Source of the DNA: Amphiduros pacificus
Taxonomy: Eukaryota; Annelida; Polychaeta; Phyllodocida; Hesionidae
Direction: 5' to 3'
Length of the DNA stretch: 64,000 nt
Assembly: GCA_949316495.1 (NCBI GenBank)
Contig: OX439010.1
Span: forward strand, 26,231,766-26,295,765
In this document: positions 54,440-64,000 of the stretch, one piece after another
Numbering within the stretch: the stretch's first letter is position 1
Layout: every line of letters starts with the position of its first letter
Notes under the pieces: generated by a model
The model's database searches: none
Seen by the model: the letters and a program-made list of their open reading frames with translations, nothing else
Told to the model about the DNA's origin: nothing
Made by a program: the position numbers and the translations under genes

Positions 54440-57400
54440 AATAAAAGGAGGAAAAGTTTGAATAAATCGCCAACCCCGTCACCCTCTCTTCAAAGAGCAT
54501 CTTGAATTAAGGGTTTTTGTTTGATAATAAGTGTATTTAAGTAAAATAAAGTTCTTATAGAAGTAAGTAACTCTTTGTATAAAAATGAAAATCACATCTA
54601 TGAATTGTAATGGTCTTAGAGAGGAGTTATTTACTATTTTTCAAAGGTGCAAGCATAATGGATCAGATATCATTTTTTTTACAAGAAACTTATATAGTAG
54701 ATATAAAAGATGTTAACATATGGAATAAGGAATGGGGAGGGAAAGGCTTTTGGTCCTTTGGATCGAATACAAGTAGAGGGTATTTTAATACACCCCTGGG
54801 TAAATGCAAAACTAGTATCTTTTAAACATGATATTGAAGGAAGAATAATTTTTTGCGATTTAGATATATCCGAGGAAAAATTTCGATTTATATGTATATA
54901 TGCCAATAATGATGCAAAAGAAAGAAAGGAATTCATCGAATCATTACAAAATTATACTAACACATCCAGGAACATAATTATTGGAGGGGATTTCAACTTT
55001 GTTGAAAATATTTCTTTAGATAAGAATGGGGGCAACTTGAATAGAGATACAGAAGGAGTTATTAATATACAAAGCTTAAAGAAAGATTTTGATTTCTTTG
55101 ACCCATTCAGAAAAATGTAGCCCAATGATCGTCTATTTACTTGGTTTCAGCATGGAGTCGCATTAAGACTTGATCGTTTTTATATGTAAAAAAATATTGA
55201 ACATTTAGTTAAAGATGTGAAAACTGTACCATGCCCACAATCAGACCAGTTTTTATATGTCAAATATATTGAACATTTAGTTAAAGATGTGAAAATTGTA
55301 CCATGCCCACAATCAGACCATTGGTATATTGAACTTAGTTTTAAGGATTTTGACGCTAACACCTTTTCATATGGTCCAAGCTATTGGAAATGCAATGTGT
55401 CAATTTTGAAGAAATTAATACTTAGTTAAGGATATTGAGAGTGTTTGGTTTAATAGAATGATAAAATATGAAAATAAAGATGGTATATGGTGGGAGAATT
55501 GCAAGAGTGAATTTAAGGACATAATAATAACCCATTCTAAAAAGATAAGTAAAGAAACACAAAATAAGCTTAAAAGTTTGGAAAAGGATTTATCTCTTTT
55601 TACAAGATTAGAACACAACTCTACAGAACCTGGTCCATACATACAAATTATAAATAACATTAAAGGAGAAATAATGTCAATTCTTCAGAGAAAATTTGAA
55701 GGATCTAAAATACGTTCAAAAGTACAATTTTTAGAGAATTCAGAAAAACCGGGAAGATATTTCTTAAGAAAAGAACATAACAAAGCAAGAGCAAAAATTA
55801 TAAAACAACTAGAATGTGAAGGGAAAATGTTAGATAATAAGAATGATGATATTTCAAAACATTGCAGGTCCTTTTATAAAGAATTATATGCTCACAATGA
55901 TGTAGATAATTCTTTGGTTGAGCACTTTTTAGTTAATGTTCCCAAACTAACCGAGAAATGCATAAATTCATGTGAGGGTAAAATAACCAAAGAAGAATGT
56001 GGTAAAGCAATCAAGTTAATGAAGGATGGTAAAACTCCTGGATCAGACGGATCGCCAAAAGAATTTTATACTATGTTTTTCCATCTATTTGCAGACCAAT
56101 TTGTCACAATGATTAATAACTGTTTTTTAACAGGGAATCTAACAGAATCTCAAAGATATGGTCTTATATCATTAATATGTAAGGATATGGAAAAAGCACA
56201 TTTATTTGGATTTTGGAGGCCAATATCACTATTGAATGTAGACTATAAAATAATTTCAAAAGTATTAAGTTTAAGGCTAAGGAATGTTTTACCTTATGTC
56301 ATTAATATTGATCAAACATGTGCTATACAAGGAAGATCAATTCATGATAGTGTTCATTTAATGTGAAATATTTTTGAATATGTTGATCAAAAAGACATGC
56401 CATGTGCATGGTTAAACATAGACCAGTCAAAGGCCTTTGATAGAGTGTCACATTATTTTCTTAAAAAGGTATTAAAGGCTTTTGGATTTGGACCTTTGTT
56501 TATCCAATGGATTTCACTACTATATAATAATATATCCAGTAGTGTTATCGTTAATGGTTTTATTTCGGAACAATGTTTGGTTAATAGGTCAGTAAGACAA
56601 GGGTGTAGTATATCCCCAATGTTATATGTTTTATGGAAAATATTTATGGTTAGTGAACTATATGGGTATGCATCAGGGGCTAAAATTAATAAAGAAAAAT
56701 CATGTGTAATATTTTTGGGCAAATGGGCAAATAAGCAAGAAGGTTTAAATGATATCAAATTGGTTAAATGTATTAAAATACACAAATACACTAAAAAAGG
56801 TATGTTGGATGAGAATTGGTCACCAGTTCTCTGAATATTAAAAACAATTACTATAGAACAAGGGAGGAAAATTTCCTATAAAGCTAAAGCAGTTATGACT
56901 AACACTTTTCTATTAAGCAAATTGTGGTTTGTTGGAACCTGTATTCCTATGCCAATAAATGTTAATATACAAGTAAAATCTGTAATATTTTCTTTTATGT
57001 GGAACAATAAAGTGGAGGGATTTAAAAGGAATGCAATGTTTTTTCCTTACATGCAAGAGGAGTGGGCATTGATCATTTAAAAGCTAAGATTCAAGCCCTT
57101 GAGAGTGATACATCTAAAAAATTTAATTTTTGGAAGTTGGACAAAATGGCAACAGTTTGCAATATATTGGATTGGTATGGACAAAATTATAAAAGGATTT
57201 AGAAAGGAAATGTCTTCAAATAATATTCCTCACTCAGAGGTTAAACCAAAGTTTTATATAGAAGCATTAGAAAGTCTACATTTATTAATGGAAATAGAAC
57301 CGGATATAGATATAATGAAAACAAACACCAAACAGTTGTACAATGTTTTCCTCAGAGAATATACTGAGGTACCACATGTAGTAAGTTTATCAATGTGGAT

Positions 57401-57663
57401 TTTAAACAAGTATGGCCAAAAGTTTTTCACAGGTTTATCTCTCCAGAGCTGAGAGACTTGAATTTTGCAATAGTACATAATTTTTTTACCAGTGGCTGAA
57501 TTGTTACACAGTGGGCATATAATAAGATCACCAAAATGCGATTTTTGAAGTGGTATTGAAATACCCCATTTATTTGTTAATTGCAAGTGTGCAAAACAAT
57601 TTGGGAATATGTAAAAGAAATAATAATGTATATGTGTAATGTTAAAATACCAATTGTGGAGGA
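54440..57663 (+). pseudogene. Tx1-like LINE family A', second copy, decayed ORF2
   Basis: Starts with the end of ORF1 and the inter-ORF spacer (cf. 37130-37285), then ORF2 pieces: endonuclease at about 54586-55410, RT and linker 55458-56366, RT 56397-56834, and later parts to 57663. Frames break near 54640, 55117 (stop), 55190, 55425, 56364 (stop), 56830 and 57085. A short duplicated block lies at about 55200-55320 (GAACATTTAGTTAAAGATGT twice). A deletion near 56633 removes the YADD box. The copy ends at IPIVEDV and is joined to family B ORF1. Confidence 0.88.
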
Positions 57664-58390
57664 TGTGGGAGGAAAGAGCCATATTTGGCAAATCACCTTT
57701 AAGGACATTAGGGATGCAGACAAATTTGCAGCTGTCGTTCCTCTCCGATTGAAATCGTTCCAACATATTGGGGAAGTCACATCTTTGAGGAACTTTCTAA
57801 AATTAAGAGAGCACTTGCTTCCATATAATGTGCTTATGATGGCAATTCAAAAATAGTTTGAACAATTTGGAGAAATTTTGTCAACATCTTTCGAAAAACC
57901 AAGGTCGTGTATCAATCAAATTCACAAAGGGGAATTTGATGGAGTAAACAGCACACTCAAACTAATAATTTTAAGAACTGAGAAAGAGGTTACAGATATC
58001 CCATACAAAGTAACATTGTTTGAGGATGGAGAGCTTTAGATGTGATATCGCGGGTCACAAAAGAAAAGAATGCGAGACCCCGTTTTGCCAATTGTGTGAA
58101 TGCTTTGGACATGAACCAAGAGAATGTTTAATGGAGAAAGATGAAAGGAAAGAGGAGAATAAGAAATAAGAGGAAGAAATAAAAATATTAGAAATAAGGA
58201 AAGTGATGAGAGTGAAGGAGACAGAGATAGAGAAATCTAGGGACAGTGAAATGGAAGGGGAGGGAAAGGAAGAGGGGAAGGTTGATAAAGAGGAAAGGAA
58301 GGAAGAGGTAGTGAAAGAAGAGGAAGAGAGAGAGATAGAAGAGACAGAAGGAGAAATAGAAGAGGGGGAGATAGAGGAGAATGAGAATAA
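57664..58390 (+). pseudogene. Tx1-like family B ORF1 (first part), decayed
   Basis: GKSHIWQITFKDIRDADKF, a stop, then STSFEKPRSCINQI, KVTLFEDGEL, and zinc knuckles with CQLCECFGHEPREC, then a long Glu/Lys-rich tail. It is interrupted at about 58390 by a Jockey/CR1-like LINE, and the acidic tail appears to resume at about 61106. It shares its sequence type with 42242-42826. Confidence 0.75.
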
Positions 58391-60098
58391 CAACTGATAA
58401 ATATGTCCGTTTTAATAATTACAAGCATAGAAAAACTGAATGGATAACTGGAGGAATTATAAACTCTATTGAGAAACGAGACCAATTGTCTAAGAAAGTC
58501 AAAATGATGAATCCTGATTGCCCAGATTATCTGACCAATAAAGTCAACCTTAGAACATGTAATAACATTCTGAAAAGCTCTATAAGGCAAGCCAAAAAAA
58601 TGTATTATAATGCCATTTTCGATAAATTCAAAAATGACCTGACTGGCACATGGAAAAACAAAAATAGTATTCTAAACAAAAAAAAAAAGAAAAAATTCCC
58701 AGAAATGTTCAAAGATGGAAATACTGAAGTTAAAGACAAACTAGAAATTGCCAGTAGATTCAATGAATTTTTCACAAATATTGGCCCCGATTAAGCCAAG
58801 AAAATTTCAGCACCCAGTGGAAAATCATTCACAAATTTCTTGAAAAAAAACTCATCTAAATTTTCAATTCAAACCTATTATTGAGGATGATATGAAACAA
58901 GCTAAGCCCCAAAACCAGTTCAGGAGTAGATGGCATATCCACAAAACGTCTGAAATCCATAACAGCCATCCTGAAGAAGCCACTAAAAATAATGATTAAT
59001 TAGATGATTTTAACTGGAATCTTCCCAGACCAACTGAAAATTGCCAAAATTGCCCTATTTACAAGAAAGATAATGAACAGCAATTTACAAATTATAGACC
59101 TATATCACTCTCTTGCCTGCATTCTCAAAAGCTTTTGATACCCTTGATCATAGCATTTTGATCAGTAAACTAGAATATTATGGCTTGAAAGATAACTCCT
59201 TAAATCTGATGAGAAGCTACCTAACAAACAGAAAACAATTGGTAGAAATTGAAGAAAGTAAATCTTCTTTACTGAATTTATCTACTGGTGTTCCCCAAGG
59301 GTCCAGTCTAGGCCCACTTTTGTTCATCTATATGAATGATATTTCCAATGCAAGTAATCTATTTCACTTCATAATCTTTGCAGATGATACTACACTTTCT
59401 ACCACAATCAAAATTGTAGTCAAACATAATCCAAACCTAGATATAAGCACAATTATTACTAATGAACTAACAAATGTCAATGATTGGCTGAGATTAAACA
59501 GAGATTAAAACTGTCCCTAAATATATCTAAAACCGAATTTATGATTTTCCATACTAAGAATAAGAAAGTCATAGACCTCAAATTACATTTTAATAATACT
59601 GAAATTGAGAGAGTACATGTTTTCAATTTTCTAGGGGTAACACTAAATGAAAATCTGACATGGAAAGATTTTATAAATAAAATTCTCCTCTCCAGAGTTA
59701 TTGGAATCTTGAACAAACTCAAACATTTTTTACCCATTCATGCCAAACTCCAAATATATAGCTCACTAATCTTGTCTCATTCAAATTATGGTATCCTAGC
59801 CTGGGGTTATGAATGTGATAGAATAATGAAACTTCAGAAAAAAGCAATTTGGATATTGAGCATTAGTAAATATAATGCACACACAGAACCAATCTTCAAG
59901 TTGCTTAACTTACTCAAAGTGCAAGATCTATTGAAACTCAAAGAGCTGAATTTTTACTTCAAATACAAGAACATGAAATTGCCTCATTACCTCCAACAGT
60001 TACCATTCACTCCAAATAATGAAATACGTAAGGTACTAGATCTCAGAACAAAATTCACCATCCCAAAACAAAACTCAAATTTACCAAGAAATGCATAA
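58391..60098 (+). pseudogene. Jockey/CR1-like ORF2 (RT), broken
   Basis: Linker KHRKTEWITGGIINSIEKRDQL and FNEFFTNIGPD (58391-58794). RT start near 59085 (NYRPISLS), a deletion, then SKAFDTLDHSILISKLEYYG, GVPQGSSLGPLLF and FADD (59113-59508). Frame change near 59500 to NISKTEFMIF, FNFLGVTLNENLTW and the post-RT region ending at 60098. Several breaks; not functional. Confidence 0.82.
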
Positions 60099-61105
60099 GA
60101 TTTAACTTTCCACTAACTGTAAATAATTCCCCAAAATATATTCTGGAAAAAATATTCACTCACAGCTAGAAGGGATTTTCAGCATACATCAAAAGAAAAA
60201 TGATTGACTCTTATGAAATAGAATGTTCAATACGTAATTGTTACATATGCTCCAGACAGAATTGACTTTTGTCATAGTCTTATGGATATGTGTTTATAAT
60301 CACATATCCATAATTGTCATAGTCTTATGGATATGTGTTTATAATCCAACACACCTGCCTTCATTTTGCACTCTCTATTCCTAGTTTATTGTTATGAGTG
60401 CTACAACTTTAAAATCACCCAATCTGATAAATGTTCCTAATAATACACTATTACAATGATTTTCATGTCTATATTAAATCATTATTTTAAAGCCTTTACT
60501 GGTAGATTTCACGGACAATGTTTTGCTTGAACACTTTTATAACCATGTTAAATATCCATGTTTTCCTTACTTGTTATGTAATATTTTTGACTTTCAGAAA
60601 TTTGGCCTTGTTTCAATCATGTACAAAATATCATTAATATGTTAATCTGTATGTACAGACGTAATATATATATACATATATTTAAATCATATATATTGTA
60701 TAATTGTAGTTACCCATTTTCTATTGTAAAAGCTTTTCTCTTATATTATGCACAACTCGCACAGCACTACCTTTTGTTTCTGTTTTGAACTGGATCATTA
60801 TTCAAGACTACCTCAAAACCTATTGTCCATAAATTAACACACATGATTACTCCGAACAGATATGCTATTGATACATAACTGCATATATATCACTCCAAAC
60901 CTGGAATCAATGATTTCCTTCTGCTAAAACAGGAATCTTTTATAAAAATTATTACACCATTCTAAAGTTAAGCAACCTTACCCAGGGTGGCCCTCACCTA
61001 AGCGACAGATGTCTTTGTGAGGGTCTCCCTGGACACATACAATAATGATCCAAGCTCTATCTTGAATGAAAATTGTAAAATGAATGTATATGTCTGAATA
61101 AATGA
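60099..61105 (+). other. 3' UTR of the Jockey/CR1-like LINE
   Basis: AT-rich, no gene. A 32-bp unit TGTCATAGTCTTATGGATAT... is directly repeated at 60270 and 60315, with an inverted CACATATCCATA between them able to pair with TATGGATATGTG. CCTCACCTAAGCGACAGATG...GAGGGTCTCC near 60990 resembles a conserved LINE 3' end. Confidence 0.6.
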
Positions 61106-62214
61106 TTTCCTAGTTCCTAAATGAGTTAGAGAGGATAAGAACGAGAGAAGAAAAAGAGTGAGAGTGAGCAAGAGGAGGAAAGTATGGAAGAAGAGAGTGG
61201 TGAAGATAAGTTAGTAATAGTGGAAAGTGAGGAGAGTGAGCTGGATAATGGACAGAGAATAAAAGAGACACAAGATTATGAAGGGCCAGAGGACTCGAGG
61301 GTTCTTTGGTACCTCCTCCAAAAAAAGAGGAGGAATAAAACGAAAATATATCTAAAAACATTGTATATTGTTGATTTAATGTATAAAAACATTATAATAT
61401 CATATTGTAGATTCTCTCTCTTGCATGGAATGCAACAAGGTCAGTAGTGATATGAATGGTGTATGAATGAAGGAGTGTAAGAAGATTTGTTTTGCAGTTG
61501 AATGTGTGCGAACTGACCTAATGATAAGTGGACTCTTAATTAGGTATGTATTGGAATGTTATAAGTTAATATTATTATAATATAAGAAGGTATATATGAA
61601 TATAACAAGCATAAATTGTAAAGATTTTAAAAATAGGGAAAAAAGGAAATTATTGTTCAACAGAACAAAACAAGTAGGATTAGACATAGCTTTTTTTACA
61701 AGAAACACATATCTCTAACAGTAAAGAATGGGGGAGAAAGCATACCCGAGTCTTGGAAATTTTCATAGTTCTGGCATTGGGATATTAATTAACCGAAAAT
61801 TATTCTTTACTTTTGTACATTTTTGGCATGATTTTGAAGGCAGAACTCTGTTTTCGATGTTTATATCTAATACCAATGTTAAGGCTTATAAACATTTATG
61901 CACCAAATAATCAAAAGGACAGAAAAGTATATCTAGAGAACTTAAATATACATTTCATGACAAATAGAAAAATAATTTTAGGTGGAGATTTTAATTTTGT
62001 AGAAGACATAATGCTAGACAAAGAAGGGGGAAACATTGAAAAAGGAGATATTTGGAAAAAAGAAATTAAACACATTTGTAAAAATAATAAATTAAAAGAT
62101 ATTTTCAGATATTTATATCCAAACTGTAAAAGTTTTACTTTTGTTCAACAGAACATAAAATGTAGATTAGATCAATTTTATATAGATAAAGTTTTTGTAG
62201 ATATTGGGAATGAT
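61106..62214 (+). pseudogene. Tx1-like family B, ORF1 end and ORF2 endonuclease, decayed
   Basis: Continues the Glu/Lys-rich ORF1 tail after the inserted LINE (EDKLVIVESEESELDNGQ, KKRRNKTK to about 61370). After about 200 bp without coding comes an ORF2 start at about 61599 (MNITSINCKDF, AFF.KKHI) and endonuclease pieces LRLINIYAPNNQKDRK, ILGGDFNFVEDIMLDKEGG and KCRLDQFYIDK to about 62205. Frames change at least twice. It is the same type as the intact Tx1-like ORF2 but a different family. Confidence 0.75.
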
Positions 62215-62880
62215 GGCCGGGCAAATGAAGAGCCCATTGTTCTGGATAAACCAAAAGTATTATTATTAACAGAACAGGTAAACAGTACAAAAATGTAATC
62301 TATTGTCACTGATTCAGAGTATATTTTTGTACCAGCTTGTGACGCAAATACGTCAGTAGTGTATCTTAGACAGGAACTATACAAAAATGGTACTATTATT
62401 AGGCTCAGGGACTTTAATTGCATAATTGTAATGTTAGGTTCCCAGGACATTCTAGCAAATGTAAGCGTAAACAAAGTGTATGATAGTTTTAAGAGTATTG
62501 TGAACATTCTGATAAATCATACTCATGCACAGGTCATACTCAGTACATTGCCTCCATCTCAGCTCAAATCTGTAGAGTTTGCAAACCTGAGTAAAAAAAT
62601 CTAAATTATGAATATGAACCTCACCATTTGGAAAAGGGCATAAAAATCATCTGTAGAGATGGTTCAAGTAGGGTTTTTACAGTAAAGAAGGCAGAATAAA
62701 TACAGAATAAGGGGGGAGGACATGTTTTGTTAGGGTTTTTAAAGTAAAGCAGGCAGATTAATTAAGTTTTAATTAAGTTAATTCACCATAGTACATATAA
62801 TATATATATGTATTTTTACTAGATAAGTTATATATGGTGAATAAACAATTTTAAATACAAAAAAAAAGTAAGTAAACAAT
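62215..62880 (+). pseudogene. Fragment of SGNH-type LINE ORF1 with A-rich end
   Basis: KPKVLLLTEQVNS, a stop, then IIRLRDFNCIIVMLGSQDIL and THAQVILSTLPPSQL parallel the SGNH-like part of the ORF1 at 49900-50300, diverged. After 62604 comes a short tail ending RVFTVKKAE, two near-repeats of GTAGGGTTTTTACAGTAAAG (62669) and TTAGGGTTTTTAAAGTAAAG (62729), and an A-rich stretch at about 62857-62868. Confidence 0.6.
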
Positions 62881-64000
62881 CAACGAAGGTATTCCTGGAA
62901 CCGCGTTTGAAGCGATCGGACCCCTGGATTGCAACACACTTTAGCATGCTACGTTTAAAACACAAGATGTGCGCGATAAATTTGGGAAGCGGGGAAAAGT
63001 CATGATTGCTGGGTCAGAGGCAAGAGTTGTAGCATTGGTACACCCGTTCCTCAAAGTGAGGGTATACTGGGTACCATATTTTTTGACAATGAAGTCTGTT
63101 TGTGAGCAATTCACGAGGTATGGTGAAGTTATTGGAGCAGTGTATGAAAAAACTATGAATGCTGACCCTCTACAAGGGGCGTCTTCACTCATTAGAGTCT
63201 TATATTTAAGGTCAAACCAGGAGGTAACAAAGGAAGATTTACCTTACCGGTTTGTAGTTTGTTCTGAGGGGGAGGAGTTTCTGCGTTGTGTACAGTGGTT
63301 GGTAGACAGCCAAAGTGTTTCAGGTGCCACCAAGTGGGGCATAACAGAAGTGAATGTGACGAAAATATTGCACCAAATGTAACACGTTTGGACATGGGGA
63401 CGAAGAGTGCAGGTATGAGAAGAAAACATATACTTAGGGAATGTTTTCACCATATATGTCAAAATCAGGGGAAAAGGTACAAAAACTTCACAAAATTGTT
63501 TCACTCAAGTCTAAGACCATAGAGAATAATGAGATCGGGGAGGTAGAATCAGAACCAGTGCCATAAAGAAAGGGAGATGATTTGATTTCCATAATAGATA
63601 CAAAACTAACAATGGATTCAAAAACAAACCGTATTACTACTGATTAGGATTTTGGAGGCCGATATCATTATTAAATGTAGATTATAAAATAATTTCAAAG
63701 GTATTAAGTTTAAGGCTGAGGAATGTTTTACCTTATATCATCAATATTGATCATGTGCTATACAAGGAAGATCAATTCATGATAGTGTTCATTTAATGTG
63801 GAATGTTTTTGACTATGTTGAACAAAAAGACATGCCATGTAGATGGGTAAACATAGACCAGTCAAAAGCCTTGATAGAGTTTCACATTATTTTCTAAAAA
63901 AGGTATTGAAGGCTTTTGGATTTGGACCTTTATTTATCCAATGGATATCATTACTATATAACAATATATCAAGTAGTGTTATTGTTAATGGTTTTATTTC
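62881..64000 (+). pseudogene. Tx1-like LINE family A', third copy, deleted and cut by window end
   Basis: ORF1 from about 62905 (AIGPLDCNTL, then VMIAGSEARVVALVHPFLKV, CFRCHQVGHNRSEC), with stops and frame changes, to about 63640. It is then joined to RT sequence of ORF2 (GFWRPISLLN...) that continues past 64000. About 2.2 kb of the intact element (end of ORF1 and start of ORF2) is missing at the join. Confidence 0.85.

Larger units (their letters stand above)
58391..61105 (+). mobile_element. Jockey/CR1-like LINE, 5'-truncated and decayed
   Basis: Begins in the linker before RT and ends in a long AT-rich 3' UTR with TGTCTGAATAAATGA at about 61091-61105. It sits within the acidic tail of family B ORF1. 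I found no clear target-site duplication. Confidence 0.78.

Noticed and set aside
61184-61447. An acidic small host protein
   Set aside because: It reads as the Glu/Lys-rich tail of the Tx1-like family B ORF1, displaced by the inserted LINE.

Overview
This is a eukaryotic (metazoan) window, almost certainly from an invertebrate. It holds spliceosomal U1 snRNA genes, several non-LTR retrotransposon (LINE) clades, a tRNA-derived SINE, and no bacterial-type operons. The mix of I-, Nimb-, Tx1-, L2/CR1- and Jockey-like LINEs fits a marine lophotrochozoan such as a mollusc, but that placement is inference and weak. I see no ordinary host protein-coding gene. Layout: 1-5179 is the 3' part of a LINE (family A: I-superfamily type with endonuclease, reverse transcriptase and RNase H). 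5180-42163 is a head-to-tail array of 681-bp units, each with one 164-nt U1 snRNA gene on the + strand. I count 30 U1 genes, 27 uninterrupted and 3 split by insertions. 42164-64000 is a graveyard of nested, decayed LINE copies plus one SINE. Three insertions lie inside U1 genes: a 1.59-kb non-coding element (18245-19830), a 10.1-kb family A LINE in reverse orientation (23834-33910), and a 5.1-kb Tx1-like LINE (35994-41111). Each is flanked by an 11-12 bp target-site duplication of U1 sequence. The partial LINE at the left edge ends 10 bp upstream of the first U1. So all four junctions fall between -10 and +117 of U1, which suggests targeting of this region by at least two unrelated LINE clades. 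The U1 RNAs keep the 5' splice-site recognition sequence, the U1A-binding loop, a compensated stem-loop III and a consensus Sm site. Stem-loop I, the U1-70K binding site, carries a four-base change from the fly and human loop in the copies read. Each spacer also carries a sequence very close to the CTCF core motif next to a short palindrome. The reverse family A LINE is nearly identical to the left-edge copy (about four amino-acid differences over 1264 residues). It has ORF1 with three zinc knuckles, and ORF2 whose frame is also open through all of ORF1 from an ATG 7 nt upstream of the ORF1 ATG. It carries an internal 1568-bp tandem duplication that breaks ORF2. Family A and the 1.59-kb element share a 3'-terminal hairpin followed by a second hairpin that covaries, and both end in (ATC)n, so they probably use the same retrotransposition machinery.
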